From contig NC_050104.1 in NCBI RefSeq assembly GCF_902167145.1, positions 95,429,849 to 95,493,848 on the forward strand: a stretch of DNA of 64,000 nt, in the 5' to 3' direction. The translations under genes and the position numbers were made by a program. The notes under the pieces are model-generated. The model worked only from the letters and a program-made list of their open reading frames with translations, ran no database searches and was not told the origin of the DNA. This DNA is from Zea mays. Its lineage: Eukaryota; Streptophyta; Magnoliopsida; Poales; Poaceae. Shown here one piece after another: positions 10,534-21,784 of this stretch (positions within the stretch are counted from its first letter, which is position 1; each line of letters starts with the position of its first letter).

Positions 10534-12225
10534 ATGGCACCCAAGAGAGCTAACCCGAAGGCTGACGAGGCTGCGAAGGCAGCACTGCTAGCCGCAAGAA
10601 AGGGCAAGGCCCTCGCCCTCACCCAATCCACCCACCAAGAGGCCACTGAAGACGACACCCTCCGCACCTGCGGCCCTGAAGGACAATCACAGCCACCCCC
10701 AGGCTTCGCCCCGCTGGAGGGCGCGGACCTCACCGAGGACGGTGAAGTCCTCGGCGTCTCAGCGGAAGAACAACTACAACTGTGCGCCCTGCGCCTCAAG
10801 AACCGCAATCTCCAGAGGCAGAAAGAGATACTGGAGGCCAAGCGCCAGCGCGTGTCCGCACTAGCCAAAGTGCGGCAAATGATACGTGACGAAGAGCAGA
10901 AGGCCCAGGACCTCGAGCGGGAGATCGCGCTGATGCAGCGCGATGGCCACCTTGGCCTGCAGCATGAGCCACCCCTCCAACAGCGCGCACAACTGGAAGA
11001 CACGCGCGAAGGCCACCTCGGCCTGCAACATGAACCACCCCTGCAACAGCGCGCACAACCGGAAGGCCCGCGTTTCCCCCAGCGCGACCACACCTTCCCG
11101 CACGCCGCGCCATTCCAAGGGGTCAACTACCTCGACGAGCGAAGTCCCCTGGCGCCACATCTGCAAGTGACGCCTTGGCCAGCTAACTTCCGGACAGGGG
11201 CATATCCCAAGTACAACGGCAGCACCGACCCAGCACAATATATAATGAGTTATCAGGTAGCCGTCGCATCTTCCAGAGGGGACGACACCACAATGGCGAA
11301 GTCTTTCATCATCGCCCTGGAGGGCCCAGCTCTCACCTGGTTCACCAGGTTGCCTCCGCTGTCCATTGATTCCTGGAGAAGCCTCCGGGATAAGTTCCTA
11401 CTCAACTTCCAAGGGTACCGCCCAGACACCGACGCCTTGGCCGAGCTCTCGCTTTGCAAGCAGCTGGAAAAGGAGACTCTGCGGGAGTATTACCGCAAAT
11501 TTTTAACACTCAAGTCACAGCTGCCCTCAGTCGATGATCAGATCGCTATCCACTACGCTATCAGTGGCCTTCGTGCCGGCGTCCTCTACAACCACTGTAT
11601 CAGAGATCCGCCCAAGAACCTCCAGGAACTATATCAGCTCTTTGAAAAATATGCCAAATCCGAAGAGCTCCACCAGCGCAAGGTTGAGTCGCAGCGGAAA
11701 CCCAAAGATGCTCCACAGTCTAGCCGCACGTGGACGAGGACTCCGCAGCCAGACTCCAGTCGAGACGGCCGCAATCAGCAGCAAGTGCACAACATCGCCA
11801 ACCAGCACCCCGCTGCTGACCCCCCTCGTCGCCAGGAATATCCCCCCAGGGCCGCGGAAATGGAACTCGTGGTAGGGGTCGAGGGCGTGCGCAGCCGCCA
11901 CGCCGATTCTACTGCCTCTTCCATGGCGAAGACTGCGCCCACCAAACCAAAGACTGCCCCGAAACGAAGGCCACCAGAGACAGAATGGCACGGGCACAGC
12001 CAGCCGACAACCCCAGAGTTGTCGCACACACTTACCAGCAACCCCCTCCACCATATATCCACGCCCCCGCCCCGCATCCACCGCACCACGCTTACCAACA
12101 CCATCAGGAAGTACAAATCGTACCTCCCCCACCCCCACCACCACACCAGCAACATCAAAACATCCCCCACGCCCCAAAGCAGGAAGACTTCGCCGATCAA
12201 CCGTATCGCGGAGTCATTCACATGA
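10534..12225 (+). pseudogene. gag of the Tat element, frameshifted near its end
   Basis: The ATG at 10534 (MAPKRANPK) fits better than the upstream in-frame ATG inside the PBS leader. After an Ala/Lys-rich N-terminus comes a helical, charged segment with a 66-bp internal duplication (about 10939-11070, repeating GHLGLQHEPPLQQRAQ). The capsid core follows (YNGSTDPAQYIMSYQ, SFIIALEGPALTWF, LREYYRKFLTLKSQLP). Near 11870 the frame is lost. The zinc-knuckle-like CLFHGEDCAHQTKDC is read in the next frame, which continues into protease. The ORF tail after about 11870 is therefore out of frame. Related to the intact gag at 43756-45270. Confidence 0.85.
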
Positions 12226-13100
12226 TAACGGGGGGGGGGTCCAGCACTGACTTCGATACCAAGCGGCAGAAGCGGGACCACTACCGTAGCATCAACCACG
12301 TCGCCGTCATTGGCCCAGTCGTGCAGACAAAGTGGTCCCACATACCGCTAACCTTCGACGCACGAGACGTCGACCTGCGCAGCGCCCCCCACATCGACGC
12401 CATGGTTATCAATTGCAGCGTGGCAGGCTGGGACCTACACAAAGTCCTAGTCGACAATGGTAGTCAGGCGGACATCATCTTCCTCCACGCCTTCGACCGC
12501 ATGGGTATAAGCCACAGCCTGCTCAAGCCTTCGGACAACCCGTTGTATGGCTTCGGCAGCAAGGGCACTTTTCCTGTCGGCAAAATAGAGTTGCCCCTCT
12601 CCTTCGGTGTAGCACCCAATGCCCGAAGTGAGCAAGTGACTTTTGATATCGTGGATATGGTATATCCATACAACGCCATCATGGGTCGGGGCTCCATCAA
12701 TAAGTTCGAAGCCGCCATTCACGGACTGTACCTATGTATGAAGATACCAGGTCCGCTAGGCGTCATTACGGTCTACGGCAACCAACAGACGGCGCGCAAC
12801 ATAGAGCGGGACTTCGTGCCCGGTCAAAGAAACGTGCACTGCCTCACGGCCCAGCACGAGGTCCCCGCGCCCGCCAGCACAACCGATAAACAGCATGACA
12901 AGGCACAGCTGCAGAGCTAAGACGGGACCAAGACTGTCCCCCTCGATCAGGCCACGCCCAAGCAGACAGTCACTATCAGCGAAGACCTCACCTCGCATGA
13001 AGAGGAGAAACTCCTCTGCTGCCTGTCCAAGAATAAAGATGTCTTCGCCTGGTCCGCCCTCGACCTGGTCGGAGTCAGCCGATCCATAATTGAGCACAGC
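11870..13100 (+). pseudogene. gag C-terminus and aspartic protease region of the Tat element
   Basis: Same frame as RT and integrase. It holds the knuckle-like CX3 region, a proline/histidine-rich linker, a G-run at 12231-12239, and a retropepsin-like segment with the active-site motif VLVDNGSQADIIF (near 12450). A TAA at 12918-12920 interrupts the frame, which then continues to RT without a break. An aspartic protease would process Gag-Pol. Confidence 0.8.
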
Positions 13101-13980
13101 TTGGGAATTGACCCTTCGGTGCGACCAAAAAAGCAGAGGCTTCGCAAAATGTCCGACGAAAAGACAGAGGCCGCCAAGGCGGAGGTGCACCGCCTCCTGG
13201 AGGCTAAATTCATCGAGCCGGTGGCTTACCCCACGTGGCTCTCCAATGTTGTAATGGTGCAGAAAAAAAGAGGGAAGTGGCGAATGTGCATAGACTTCAC
13301 CAGTCTCAACAAGGCCTGCCCAAAGGACAATTTCCCGTTGCCGCGGATCGACAAAATAGTCGATAGCGCGGCCGGATGCGAGGTCATGTCACTCCTTGAC
13401 TGCTTCTCCGGTTACCACCAGATATACATGAAGGAGGAAGACAAGGCTAGCACCAGCTTTATAACACCCTTCGGCACATATTGCTTCATCAGAATGCCGG
13501 AGGGACTCAAGAACGCCGGGTCCACCTTCTCCAGACTCACCAAAACAGTGCTCGAAGGGCAAGTTGGCAGAAATATATTTACATATGTGGACGACATCGT
13601 CGTCGCCAGCAAGAGCAAGGAGGACCATCTCGCCGACCTCGCCGAGACATTCGCGAACATGCGAGACGCACGACTCCGCCTAAACCCGGAAAAGTGCGTC
13701 TTCGGCGTTCGCCAAGGCAAAATATTGGGCTACCTGGTATCACACCGCGGCATCGAGGCCAACCCAACCAAGATCTAGGCCATCGTAAACATGACGCCTC
13801 CGCAGTCCGCCAGGGACGTCCAGCGCCTGACAGGCAGATTGGCCGCTCTCAACAGATTCATCTCCAGGTCCGCTGAGCGAAGTCTCCCCTTCCTCAAAAC
13901 ACTCCGCGGTGCAAAAGACTTCGCCTGGGGACCGGAGCAGGCAGCGGCCTTCGCCTCACTAAAATAGTACCTGTCGGAGT
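13101..13980 (+). pseudogene. Reverse transcriptase region of the Tat element
   Basis: Classic gypsy RT: RLLEAKFIEPV, KWRMCIDFTSLNKACPKD, LLDCFSGYHQI, FGTYCFIRMPEGLKNA, and the catalytic YVDDIVV (near 13585). The thumb/connection region follows. Two in-frame TAG codons (13776-13778 and 13965-13967) break an otherwise continuous frame. In both places Gln (CAG) fits the family, so each is explained by one C-to-T change. Confidence 0.9.
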
Positions 13981-16175
13981 TGGCCGTCCTCACAAGCCCC
14001 GACTCCTCGCTCCCCCTATTGCTCTACGTCGCGGCTTCGCCGCATGCGGTCAGCGCGGCACTAGTGCAGGAGCAGACAATTGAGGGCGTGGTCAGGCAGT
14101 GCCCTGTTTACTATGTCTCCGAAGTACTGACACCGTCCAAGTGCAACATGACAGAGCTGGAGAAGATTGCCTACGCAGTCGTTATGTCTTCGCGTAAACT
14201 GCGCCACTACTTCGAAGCATTCAAGGTCCGAGTCACCTCAGACAGGGGACTCGGCGAATTATTCAGAAACCCGGAGGCATCAGTGAGGATTGTCAAGTGG
14301 GCAGCCAAACTATCCGGCTACCACATCAGCTTCGAGCCCAGGACAGCCATCAAGTCACAAGTCCTGGCAGACTTCGTCGTCGACTGGACTGGGCCAATAA
14401 CACAACCAGACCCGTCCGCAGAGAAGGTTTGGACGATCCATTGCGACGGCGCATGGTGCCATGCGGGGGCAGGCGCCGCTGCAGTCATCACCTCACCAGC
14501 CGGGGTCAAGCACAGATATACAGCACGCCTCAGCTTCGCTCTGGAATCCGACAGATGCACAAATAATATAGCAGAATATGAAGCAGTCATCCTCGGCCTC
14601 CGCAAGCTAAGGGCCCTCGGAGTCACCACCTGCATCATCAAAACAGACTCCAAGGTAGTTGCCGGCCAGGTCGAGAAAGACTACGCAGCAAAGGACCCCG
14701 CACTTATGCAATACCTCGCGGCTATCCGAAGTCTCGAGAGACAATTCAAGGGATTCACCTTGCAGCATGTGGATAGGGCCAAGAATGAGGAGGCCGACGC
14801 ATTGGCCAAGGCCGCCGCCAGGGGCGAGTCCTTGCCCTCCGACGTGTTCTTTCATATCATCGGCACGCCAGCCGTCCGGAGCCCCGAAGGGCTCCAAATA
14901 ACTAATGACAGCGAGGGCCACCGCATAGTCAACCTAATCATGACCGAAGACTGGCGGGCACCAATAACCCTGTTCCTACAGGGGTACTATCATCCAACCA
15001 ACATCAGCGAGGCCAAGCGCCTCAGACATCGAAGCCGGGACTTCGCACTGATTGAAGGCCAACTCTACAAGAAAGGGGTCAGTCAGCCAATGCTTAAGTG
15101 CGTCACCGAAACCGAAGGCATCCAGATCCTACGTGAAGTCCACAGCGGCACGTGCGGCTCACACGCAGGGCCAAGGGCCCTAGCTGCTAAGGTGATCCGC
15201 CAGGGCTTTTACTGGCCCGCAATGATCTGCGCCGCAAATCGGGTCACAAGGTCCTGCGAAGCCTGCCAGAAGTTTTCTCCTCGGTCAGGCAGCCCCTCGC
15301 AGTATACAAAGCTGATCGCCCACACATGGCCTCTCCAGCGCTGGGGCCTGGACATTGTCGGGCCCCTGCCCACCGCTCAGGGGAACCTTAAATTCGCCTT
15401 CGTCGCTGTCGAGTACTTCACCAAATGGATCGAGGCAAGGGCTGTTTCAACAATAACATCAAAAACTGCCCAGAAATTCTTTTGGCAAAACATTGTTTGC
15501 CGCTTCGGAGTACCGTCCGAACTAACAGTTGACAACGGCAAGCAGTTTGACAGCCAAGACTTCAAGGATTTTTGCTTCTCCATTGGCACCAAGCTTGCCT
15601 TCGCCTCAGTCTATCATCCGCAGTCCAACGGAGTTGTGGAACGCGCCAATGGGAAAATCTTCACAGCTGTCAAAAAGATGCTCCTCAATGAAAAAAAGGG
15701 CAGATGGACCGATTTGTTACCCGAGGCAGTCTGGGCACTAAACACGACTGAGTGCAGGGCGACCGGGTTTACTCCTTTCCGCCTTCTATACGGATCGGAG
15801 GCCATGACCCCACAAGAAATAAAGCATGGGTCCCCGCGAACAGTTCCGTCAGCCGTCCCAGACGTGGACGGGCCAACTTCAAAAGATCTCATCGACGGAG
15901 ACCGAGTCTTCGCCTTACAGGCCCTAAACAAATACCAAGCCTAGACAAAAGCATGGCACGACCACTTAGTCATCCCGAGGGAATTCAGCGAAGGAGACCT
16001 CGTACTCGTCCGAACGGCTCGGACAGAGTCTAGGGGCAAGCTAGAGCCCAAGTGGGAGGGCCCCTTCATTGTCAAGACGAAAGCTTCCCCCAGCGCTTAC
16101 AGGCTCGCGACGCCAAACGACGAAGACCTGGAGCACTCCTGGAATATTGACAACCTCCGCAAATTTTTTGTTTGA
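13980..16175 (+). pseudogene. Dual RNase H and integrase region of the Tat element
   Basis: First comes the retroviral-type RNase H (LYVAASPHAVSAALVQE), then a second, archaeal-like RNase H with CDGAW, AEYEA, KTDSKVV and EEADALA supplying D,E,D,D (about 14440-14820). The integrase follows: an HHCC zinc finger (EVHSGTCGSHAG ... CEACQ), core D,D,E in GLDIVGP, TVDNGKQF and GVVERANG, and a GPY/F-like end (EPKWEGPFIV). One TAG at 15942-15944 interrupts it; the true end is the TGA at 16173-16175. The additional RNase H is known from Tat elements and supports the lineage call. Confidence 0.9.
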
Positions 16176-16407
16176 CTCATCAGGGCCGATTCGCCCTTGT
16201 AATTCGTAAAAACAATTTTATTCTGGCCCGCACTCTTTTCCTCCCGGGGGGTGAGGTTTTTAACGAGGCGGAGCCATGTAATATACAAGTGAAAAATCCC
16301 CCACAAAAACAGGCGTCGAAAAAAGACCGCGACGACGGTCTTCGACATTCGACCAACACGAGGTCACCGTGAGGCTCAGCGCTAGCCACCCTCGCGTGCG
16401 ACAAATC
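16176..16407 (+). other. Untranslated spacer after pol
   Basis: No coding signal; leads into the 78-bp tandem array. Confidence 0.5.
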
Positions 16408-16930
16408 CGCGCAGAAGTCGCCTAAGGGTGCAGCCGGACTAGCACAACAAGTGCGAAAAAACCGAAGTCTACCGCGAAGACTATCCGCGCAAAAGTCGCC
16501 TAAGGGTGCAGCCGGACTAGCACAACAAGTGCGAAAAAACCGAAGTCTACCGCGAAGACTATCCACGCAGAAGTCGCCTAAGGGTGCAGCCGGACTAGCA
16601 CAACAAGTGCGAAAAAAACCGAAGTCTACCGCGAAGACTATCCGCGCAGAAGTCGCCTAAGGGTGCAGCCGGACTAGCACAACAAGTGCGAAAAAACCGA
16701 AGTCTACCGCGAAGACTATCCGCGCAAAAGTCGCCTAAGGGTGCAGCCGGACTAGCACAACAAGTGCGAAAAAACCGAAGTCTACCGCGGAGACTATCCG
16801 CGCAGAAGTCGCCTAAGGGTGCAGCCGGACTAGCACAACAAGTGTGAAAAACCTCAGTCTACCGCGAAGACTATCCGTGCAGAAGCCGCCTAAGGGTGCA
16901 GCCGGACTAGCACAACAAAAGCAAAATCGA
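16408..16930 (+). repeat. 78-bp tandem array in the Tat element
   Basis: About six and a half copies of a 78-79 bp unit beginning (C/A)GCGCAGAAGTCGCCTAAGG, starting near 16408, 16486, 16564, 16643, 16721, 16799 and 16876. Units differ by a few substitutions and the length of an A-run. The array lies between pol and the end of the antisense gene. Confidence 0.95.
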
Positions 16931-17096
16931 CAACATCAAACTGTCCGCGCCAAGACCGACTATATGCGCACCAGCACAGCATAACAAAACACACCAGACC
17001 AAGTACATAACGCCTTCACAAGCATAGCCAAGTGTGCGGGGGCACACAACCTCATCATATAAGCCTTTACACATGTACAAGCGAGGGCACCACACT

Positions 17097-20000
17097 CTAC
17101 ATCGGCTCAACCTTAGGAATAATTCCCATCTCCCTATAATTAAATAACATTATCCTAAGCTCCTCACCCGCAAAAAGACTTCGCAATTCCCCTTCACCTG
17201 TACTTACGGCGGCTGGCAAAGACAACAGTTCCTGCCGGCCAGCCCTACTCACGCGAAGCCGACCTCCCTCCGCTTCACTCACTCTGCGCTTCGCAACCGC
17301 CCTTCGTCGCCGGCGCCCGGTACTAGGACCAGGCACATCTTCCGTGTCCGCAGCGTGCGGTGAAGCCTCCGCCGCAGCCACATCCAAGGCCGCAAAGTAG
17401 TCCAAGTCCTCCTCCTCCGACTCCTCAGTCCACTCAACCGAGCTCCCAGAGTCAGCAAAATCAGAAAACTCAGATGCAGAACCATCACATTTATTACCAC
17501 CATCCACGGTCGAAGCCGCCAAAAATTTAGTAGTGGCGGTTGCGTGCGCAGGCCCAAAATCTTGAACCTGCGCAGCAACCAAAATTCAGCAACATATCCA
17601 AAATTCCCCAACTATCTACACCCACTACGCCACCTGCGAAGACCCAGCCGTTGCGGGAGCCTCCGCCGTTGCCTCCGCTGTCGCCTCCGCCGCCACCGTC
17701 GCAGGATCCTCAGCACTCAGTGCAGCGGCTGCGGGGGCATCTGGTGCGCCTTCCGCGGTCTCTAGGGAAGGTCTCCAATGGCCGCAGCAGCTGCGGGGCA
17801 TCCGGAGCGCCTTCCGCGGTCTCCGGGGGCGGCTCCAGGGCGGCCCCGGACACGGCCTCCGCCGGGATTGGCTCCGGGTCAGGCAGCGCGCTGTTCAACG
17901 CCCCGAAGTCATCCACCCTCTCGCCACGCGCCGCCTAAGACACAGCACACAAATTCAGCAAAACCACACATAGCCCACATCCAGCAAACGCCAAACAAAC
18001 GCCAAACGTTACCTGAGCCCTCGCCGTCTCGGCCCGCTCCCTAACCACCTCGCGACCGTGCGGACCCCACATCCGGTCGTAGATGGCTCCGGCGGAGTCC
18101 TTCACTATGGGGTCCTCAACCTTGTAGATATCTCGCTCAAAATCTTCATCGGCTTGGTCGAAGACCTCGAAGTGCCGGCACCCTTCGCGGGAGAGCGCGT
18201 TCATCGCCCCCTCGCAGGTGACCAGGGAGGCATACAACATAAACCCCTCCACGATAGTGGGGAGTGCCTGCAACTCCTCCTGCACCCACTCCAGGCAGCA
18301 AAGTCCGGGCTCTCGGTCCAGCACTTCGAAGTCACCGGTCCGCGCGCCTAGCTCATGGTATGAATCCATAAGCTGTTTGCGCGTCCGCTCTGCCTCCGCG
18401 CGCGACGCGGCCTCGGCCCTCTCCACGCGACTCTCCAGGGCGGTGAGCCGCTCCTGCAGCTGCTCGGCGCGCTCCCTGGCAAGATTGCCCTCTGCCCGCG
18501 CCAATTTGGCATCCGCCTGCGCAGCCTGCTCCTTGGCGAGGGCCTCGTTGGTCTCCCTCCTCTCCCCCGCCAGTTGGCGCCGGAGGTCAGTCTTCTCCCT
18601 CTCCAGTGCGGCCACCTTGTCCGCCAGCTTGCGGCACTTACTGTCGGCGGCTGATTTTTCACGGACGGCGTCAGCATGTTGCGTCCGAAGTCTCTCAACT
18701 TCGGCAGACACAACTGCCGTGAGCGCCCCCGACGCTGTGCGGTCGACGAAGTCAGCCGCTTGCAAAACACACGTAAGACCGCGGCCCCAGCAAAGCCGAC
18801 ATAAAAAAACACCGAAGTCTAGCTCAACGGACCTGACTTAGTGCCTCCTTCACCTCCTTCAGCCGGCGGGACACAGCGCCTGCCTCATCCCTGACAGCCG
18901 CGAGGGCCAACATCTCGCCTCCGGCGCTAAGAGCCCCGCCCTTCGCCTTCGGCACTATGATAGCCGTCGTGGTCGCCGCGGCAGGCGCAACTATAGCAAG
19001 TTGGCCTTCGTCCGACCCTGCGACGTATCAACGAATAAATAAATTAAAAAAAACGAGCCAACGACTTACCACCAAGATAGTCGTCCACACTAATATCGGT
19101 GGCGAAGTCGGCGACGCGCTTGCCAGCCGACGGCAACACTCGGGCAGCCTTCGCGGCCTCCGGCACTCTGCTGGACGGCGGCACAGCCTTCGTCGGTTTG
19201 GAACCACCAGCGCCTGCCGCTGCCTCCGGCGCCTTGCCAGATGCAGGGACGCCCGACTTCGCCGCCAGCGGCGGCTTGCCTCCGCCGGGGGCCGCAGCCT
19301 TCGCAGCCCCCCGCTGCCTCTTCGGCCTGGCTTCAACGAGCCTGACAACCGCCTGGCGCTTTTGTGCAGCTCCCTGGCGATCCTTGTCCATCACTGCCGA
19401 CACAACAACAGCAATATTCCGCCCGTAAGGAAAAACTCTCCATTCACGAACCATGCGAGATGTAAAAAAGTCTTCGTCGGTCGCGCGGGGGATAGGAACA
19501 TTCCTAGGCCACCAACCCCCGGTAACCCTCCGCATCCGCGCCGAAGACTCCCGGAGCTCGGGCGAAGACATCCTTCCCCCCGGGGCCGCGCATGTCCGCA
19601 TCAACTCTCTAGCAAAACCATCGGAAACCCCAAGTCCTCCCATAGCAGTACCTAATTTCCTATTTTTAGAGGATGGGGCGGCCGCCGGCGCAGGGACGTC
19701 TCTAGTCTCCACCACCGGCTTCTTCCCACGACGGTCCACATCGTCTTGGCCGGGATAGCCGTCATACGGCAATTGATTCAATTCAAAAACCCTGTTCAAA
19801 CGGTCATTCGACCCGCGGATATCCCAGCTGCGCTGGACCTCTGTCCTCGGCACGTAACGACCAACGAGCCACACCGCCCCATCCTCCGCCTCACGCACAA
19901 AGGCGGCCGGATCACGGTTTTGCAGATTCAGCGCGAAGGCAGGACTTCGCACCATCTTCCCACCATGGGAAGGCATCTGGCGAGGGCACACTTCGCCCAA

Positions 20001-20804
20001 CGCCCAGCCATGCGCCAAGGGCTATACCCCGTACGCCACAAATTCTTCAACCAAATCGCGCCCACTGCTCAGGCCGGCGGCGCACCGAAAGGCCCCTTCG
20101 TCCGCATCATCCTCCGCCACCTCAAAGGGCGGGTATGCTGAGTAAAAATGAGAACACATCTCGGACACGGGGAGCCCCTCATGGTCTTCGACGGTACCCT
20201 CCGCGACGTAAAACCAAAATTCATTCCAGTTGCCCCACTTGTTGCGGGCGCAAGGAACCAACTCGACTACCTGCATCGTGGTCTTGCCGGTCTTCGGCGT
20301 AAACGTACAAGACCCAAACTGGGCAACTTTGTCTCCAATCATCCTCTTCTGCCAGTGCAGGCAATAGTACTTCACAAAGACTTCGACTGATGGTTGACCG
20401 TCGTACGAAGTCATCGCCCAGACATACTTCGACAGAGCCACCACGACATTCGGAGTCAGCTGATGTATCTGAACATTAAACCTGCGCAGGACTTCGCCAA
20501 CAAAACGGTGCGCCGGCAGACGGAGACCAGCGGCGAAGAACGCCTCGAACACAACCAACTCGCCGTCCGGCTCGGGGACCTCCTCCGTCCCCGGGACACG
20601 AGCAACCCCGCTGCCAAAGTAACCCAGCCTCTGCATATCTTGCACGCGGACCGACGACATCCGCGACACGCCAAAATCCACAGAATCGTCGGCGCGCAAC
20701 TCCTCCGCCACCAGAGTACTCGGCGTCCCCTCAGACCGGGCGTCGGACGGCGGCGAGGCGTCGGCCGGCGGCGTAGCGGCAGCGGAAGAAGAAGAGGTCG
20801 ACAT
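17097..20804 (-). pseudogene. Antisense multi-exon gene of the Tat element
   Basis: Read opposite to gag-pol. Exon A (20804-19070) starts at MSTSSSSAAATPP and contains a gypsy-type transposon domain resembling Pfam Transposase_28 (GLRLPAHRFVGEVLRRFN, IHQLTPNVVVALSKYVWA). A single TAG at 20022-20024 interrupts it; the Zeon-like homologue has Trp at that point. Donor G/GTAAGT at 19069, acceptor CAG at 19018; the next exon (19017-18833) joins in phase. The third exon (about 18758-18014) is a long coiled coil followed by a C-terminal domain (EGAMNALSREGCRHFEVF, VKDSAGAIYDRMWG) and ends at CAG/GTAACG. Further exons (from 17934; 17582-17097) are less certain, and the phase into exon 3 is not resolved. 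Function unknown; such antisense ORFs are reported in some Tat elements. Confidence 0.75.
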
Positions 20805-20966
20805 CGCTACGTACCGTCGACGGCGGCGGGCGGTCTGCTTCACTCGAGCCAGATCTCCGGCGAACAAGAGCACGGCGGGCAGACGAGCAGCAAGACGGTG
20901 GAAAAGGCGGCTAGGGTTTTCACGGATCGCGGAAAGTGAAGTTCAAAAAGCGCCGACCCCCGCCCC

Positions 20967-20974
20967 CTTTTATA
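20967..20974 (-). promoter_or_regulatory. TATA box of the antisense gene
   Basis: Minus strand TATAAAAG, 163 bp upstream of the ATG at 20804 and about 200 bp inside the 3' LTR. The equivalent position in the Zeon-like element also has a TATA box. Inferred core promoter. Confidence 0.6.
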
Positions 20975-21176
20975 GACAGGGCGCGGCTCTTCGAGAAACC
21001 CGCAATCCAACAGGGCGCGGCGCTTCGGGAAACCCGCAATCCAACAGTACGGTGTCAATCAACGGTCATGTCAAAAACCCCCGCGGAACCACTTCGAGCG
21101 AGGGCAGCGTCTCCGCCATCTAAGCGACGTCTTCGGCACCAGGTGACTTTATCGAACTAGTCCCTCGGAGGGCAAA

Positions 21177-21649
21177 TGTTGGGGCGAAGGCAAAGACGCC
21201 ACCCTTCGCTCGAGGCCTTCGCCGCAGTCGCTGGTCCGACGGAGACAAAGCGGGCAGGGACACCCTTCGCTTGATACGACACCAGACGAAGGTCGGCGAT
21301 GCGGTCATCCCACCGTGCGGCCTCGTCCGGCTCAGAGGCCCACATGTGATCCGACCCATTGTAATGGGCCCTGCGTGGCCGCTGCGTGTTACGGGCCTAA
21401 TTTGTAAAGGCATTCCTGTAATTAGAGTCTGTAACCCTGCTTTATGGGAATATTCTGGGGATAAACTAGGTGTCTGAGGGCACATGCGTCCTTAACACAA
21501 GGCGTTGGGCACTCAGATACCTATAAATACTCCCGCATAGTGCCCGTGAGAGGCCAGATTAACAAAGCTATTGCCTTCTAGCACGTAACCCTGTTAACGT
21601 CACTGTTCACCCTCGTTGGCCCCCTTGCGACTGAGAGCAAGTGCCAACA
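21177..21649 (+). repeat. 3' LTR of the Tat element
   Basis: Complete, TGTTGGGGCGAAGG to GTGCCAACA, 473 bp, preceded by a purine-rich CGGAGGGCAAA (polypurine tract). TATAAATA at 21522-21529. Followed by AATAC. Confidence 0.9.
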
Positions 21650-21784
21650 AATACTTACTCCTATTAGTCCTCTAGAACCATAGACCAATCCCACACACCA
21701 ACACAAGTTTTTTGTGCGCACTTTATCCTTACTCATGCACATCCGAAAAGACTTTCCAGTCGATCATCCATCCCAAGGTTATTC
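21650..21784 (-). repeat. Duplicated flank (copy 2): LTR A segment of the TRIM-like element
   Basis: Repeats 9796-9930 almost exactly, from AATACTTACTCC to the hAT TSD GGTTATTC. This is the original continuation of LTR A right of the gypsy insertion. Confidence 0.85.

Larger units (their letters stand above)
10031..21649 (+). mobile_element. Tat-lineage Ty3/gypsy retrotransposon
   Basis: About 11.6 kb. LTRs of about 470 bp, PBS TTGGCGCCCACC, gag, protease, RT, two RNase H-like modules, integrase, a 78-bp tandem array, an antisense spliced gene, then the 3' LTR. The second (archaeal-type) RNase H and the antisense gene between pol and the 3' LTR are hallmarks of the Tat lineage. By eye the LTRs differ at about 13 sites in about 460 (about 2.8%), nearly all transitions. 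The 3' flank AATAC (21650-21654) matches AATAC at 9796-9800, but the 5' junction is rearranged. All coding parts carry stops or frameshifts, so the copy is not autonomous today. Confidence 0.9.

Noticed and set aside
10422..11126. Minus-strand ORF over the Tat gag
   Set aside because: Shadow of the real gag frame; Arg/Ser/Cys-rich composition typical of reverse reading of GC-rich coding DNA.
16408..16930. CRISPR-like array
   Set aside because: Head-to-tail 78-bp satellite without distinct spacers, in a plant retrotransposon.
18218..19655. Plus-strand ORFs over the antisense gene of the Tat element
   Set aside because: Shadows of the minus-strand exons, which have the domains and splice sites.
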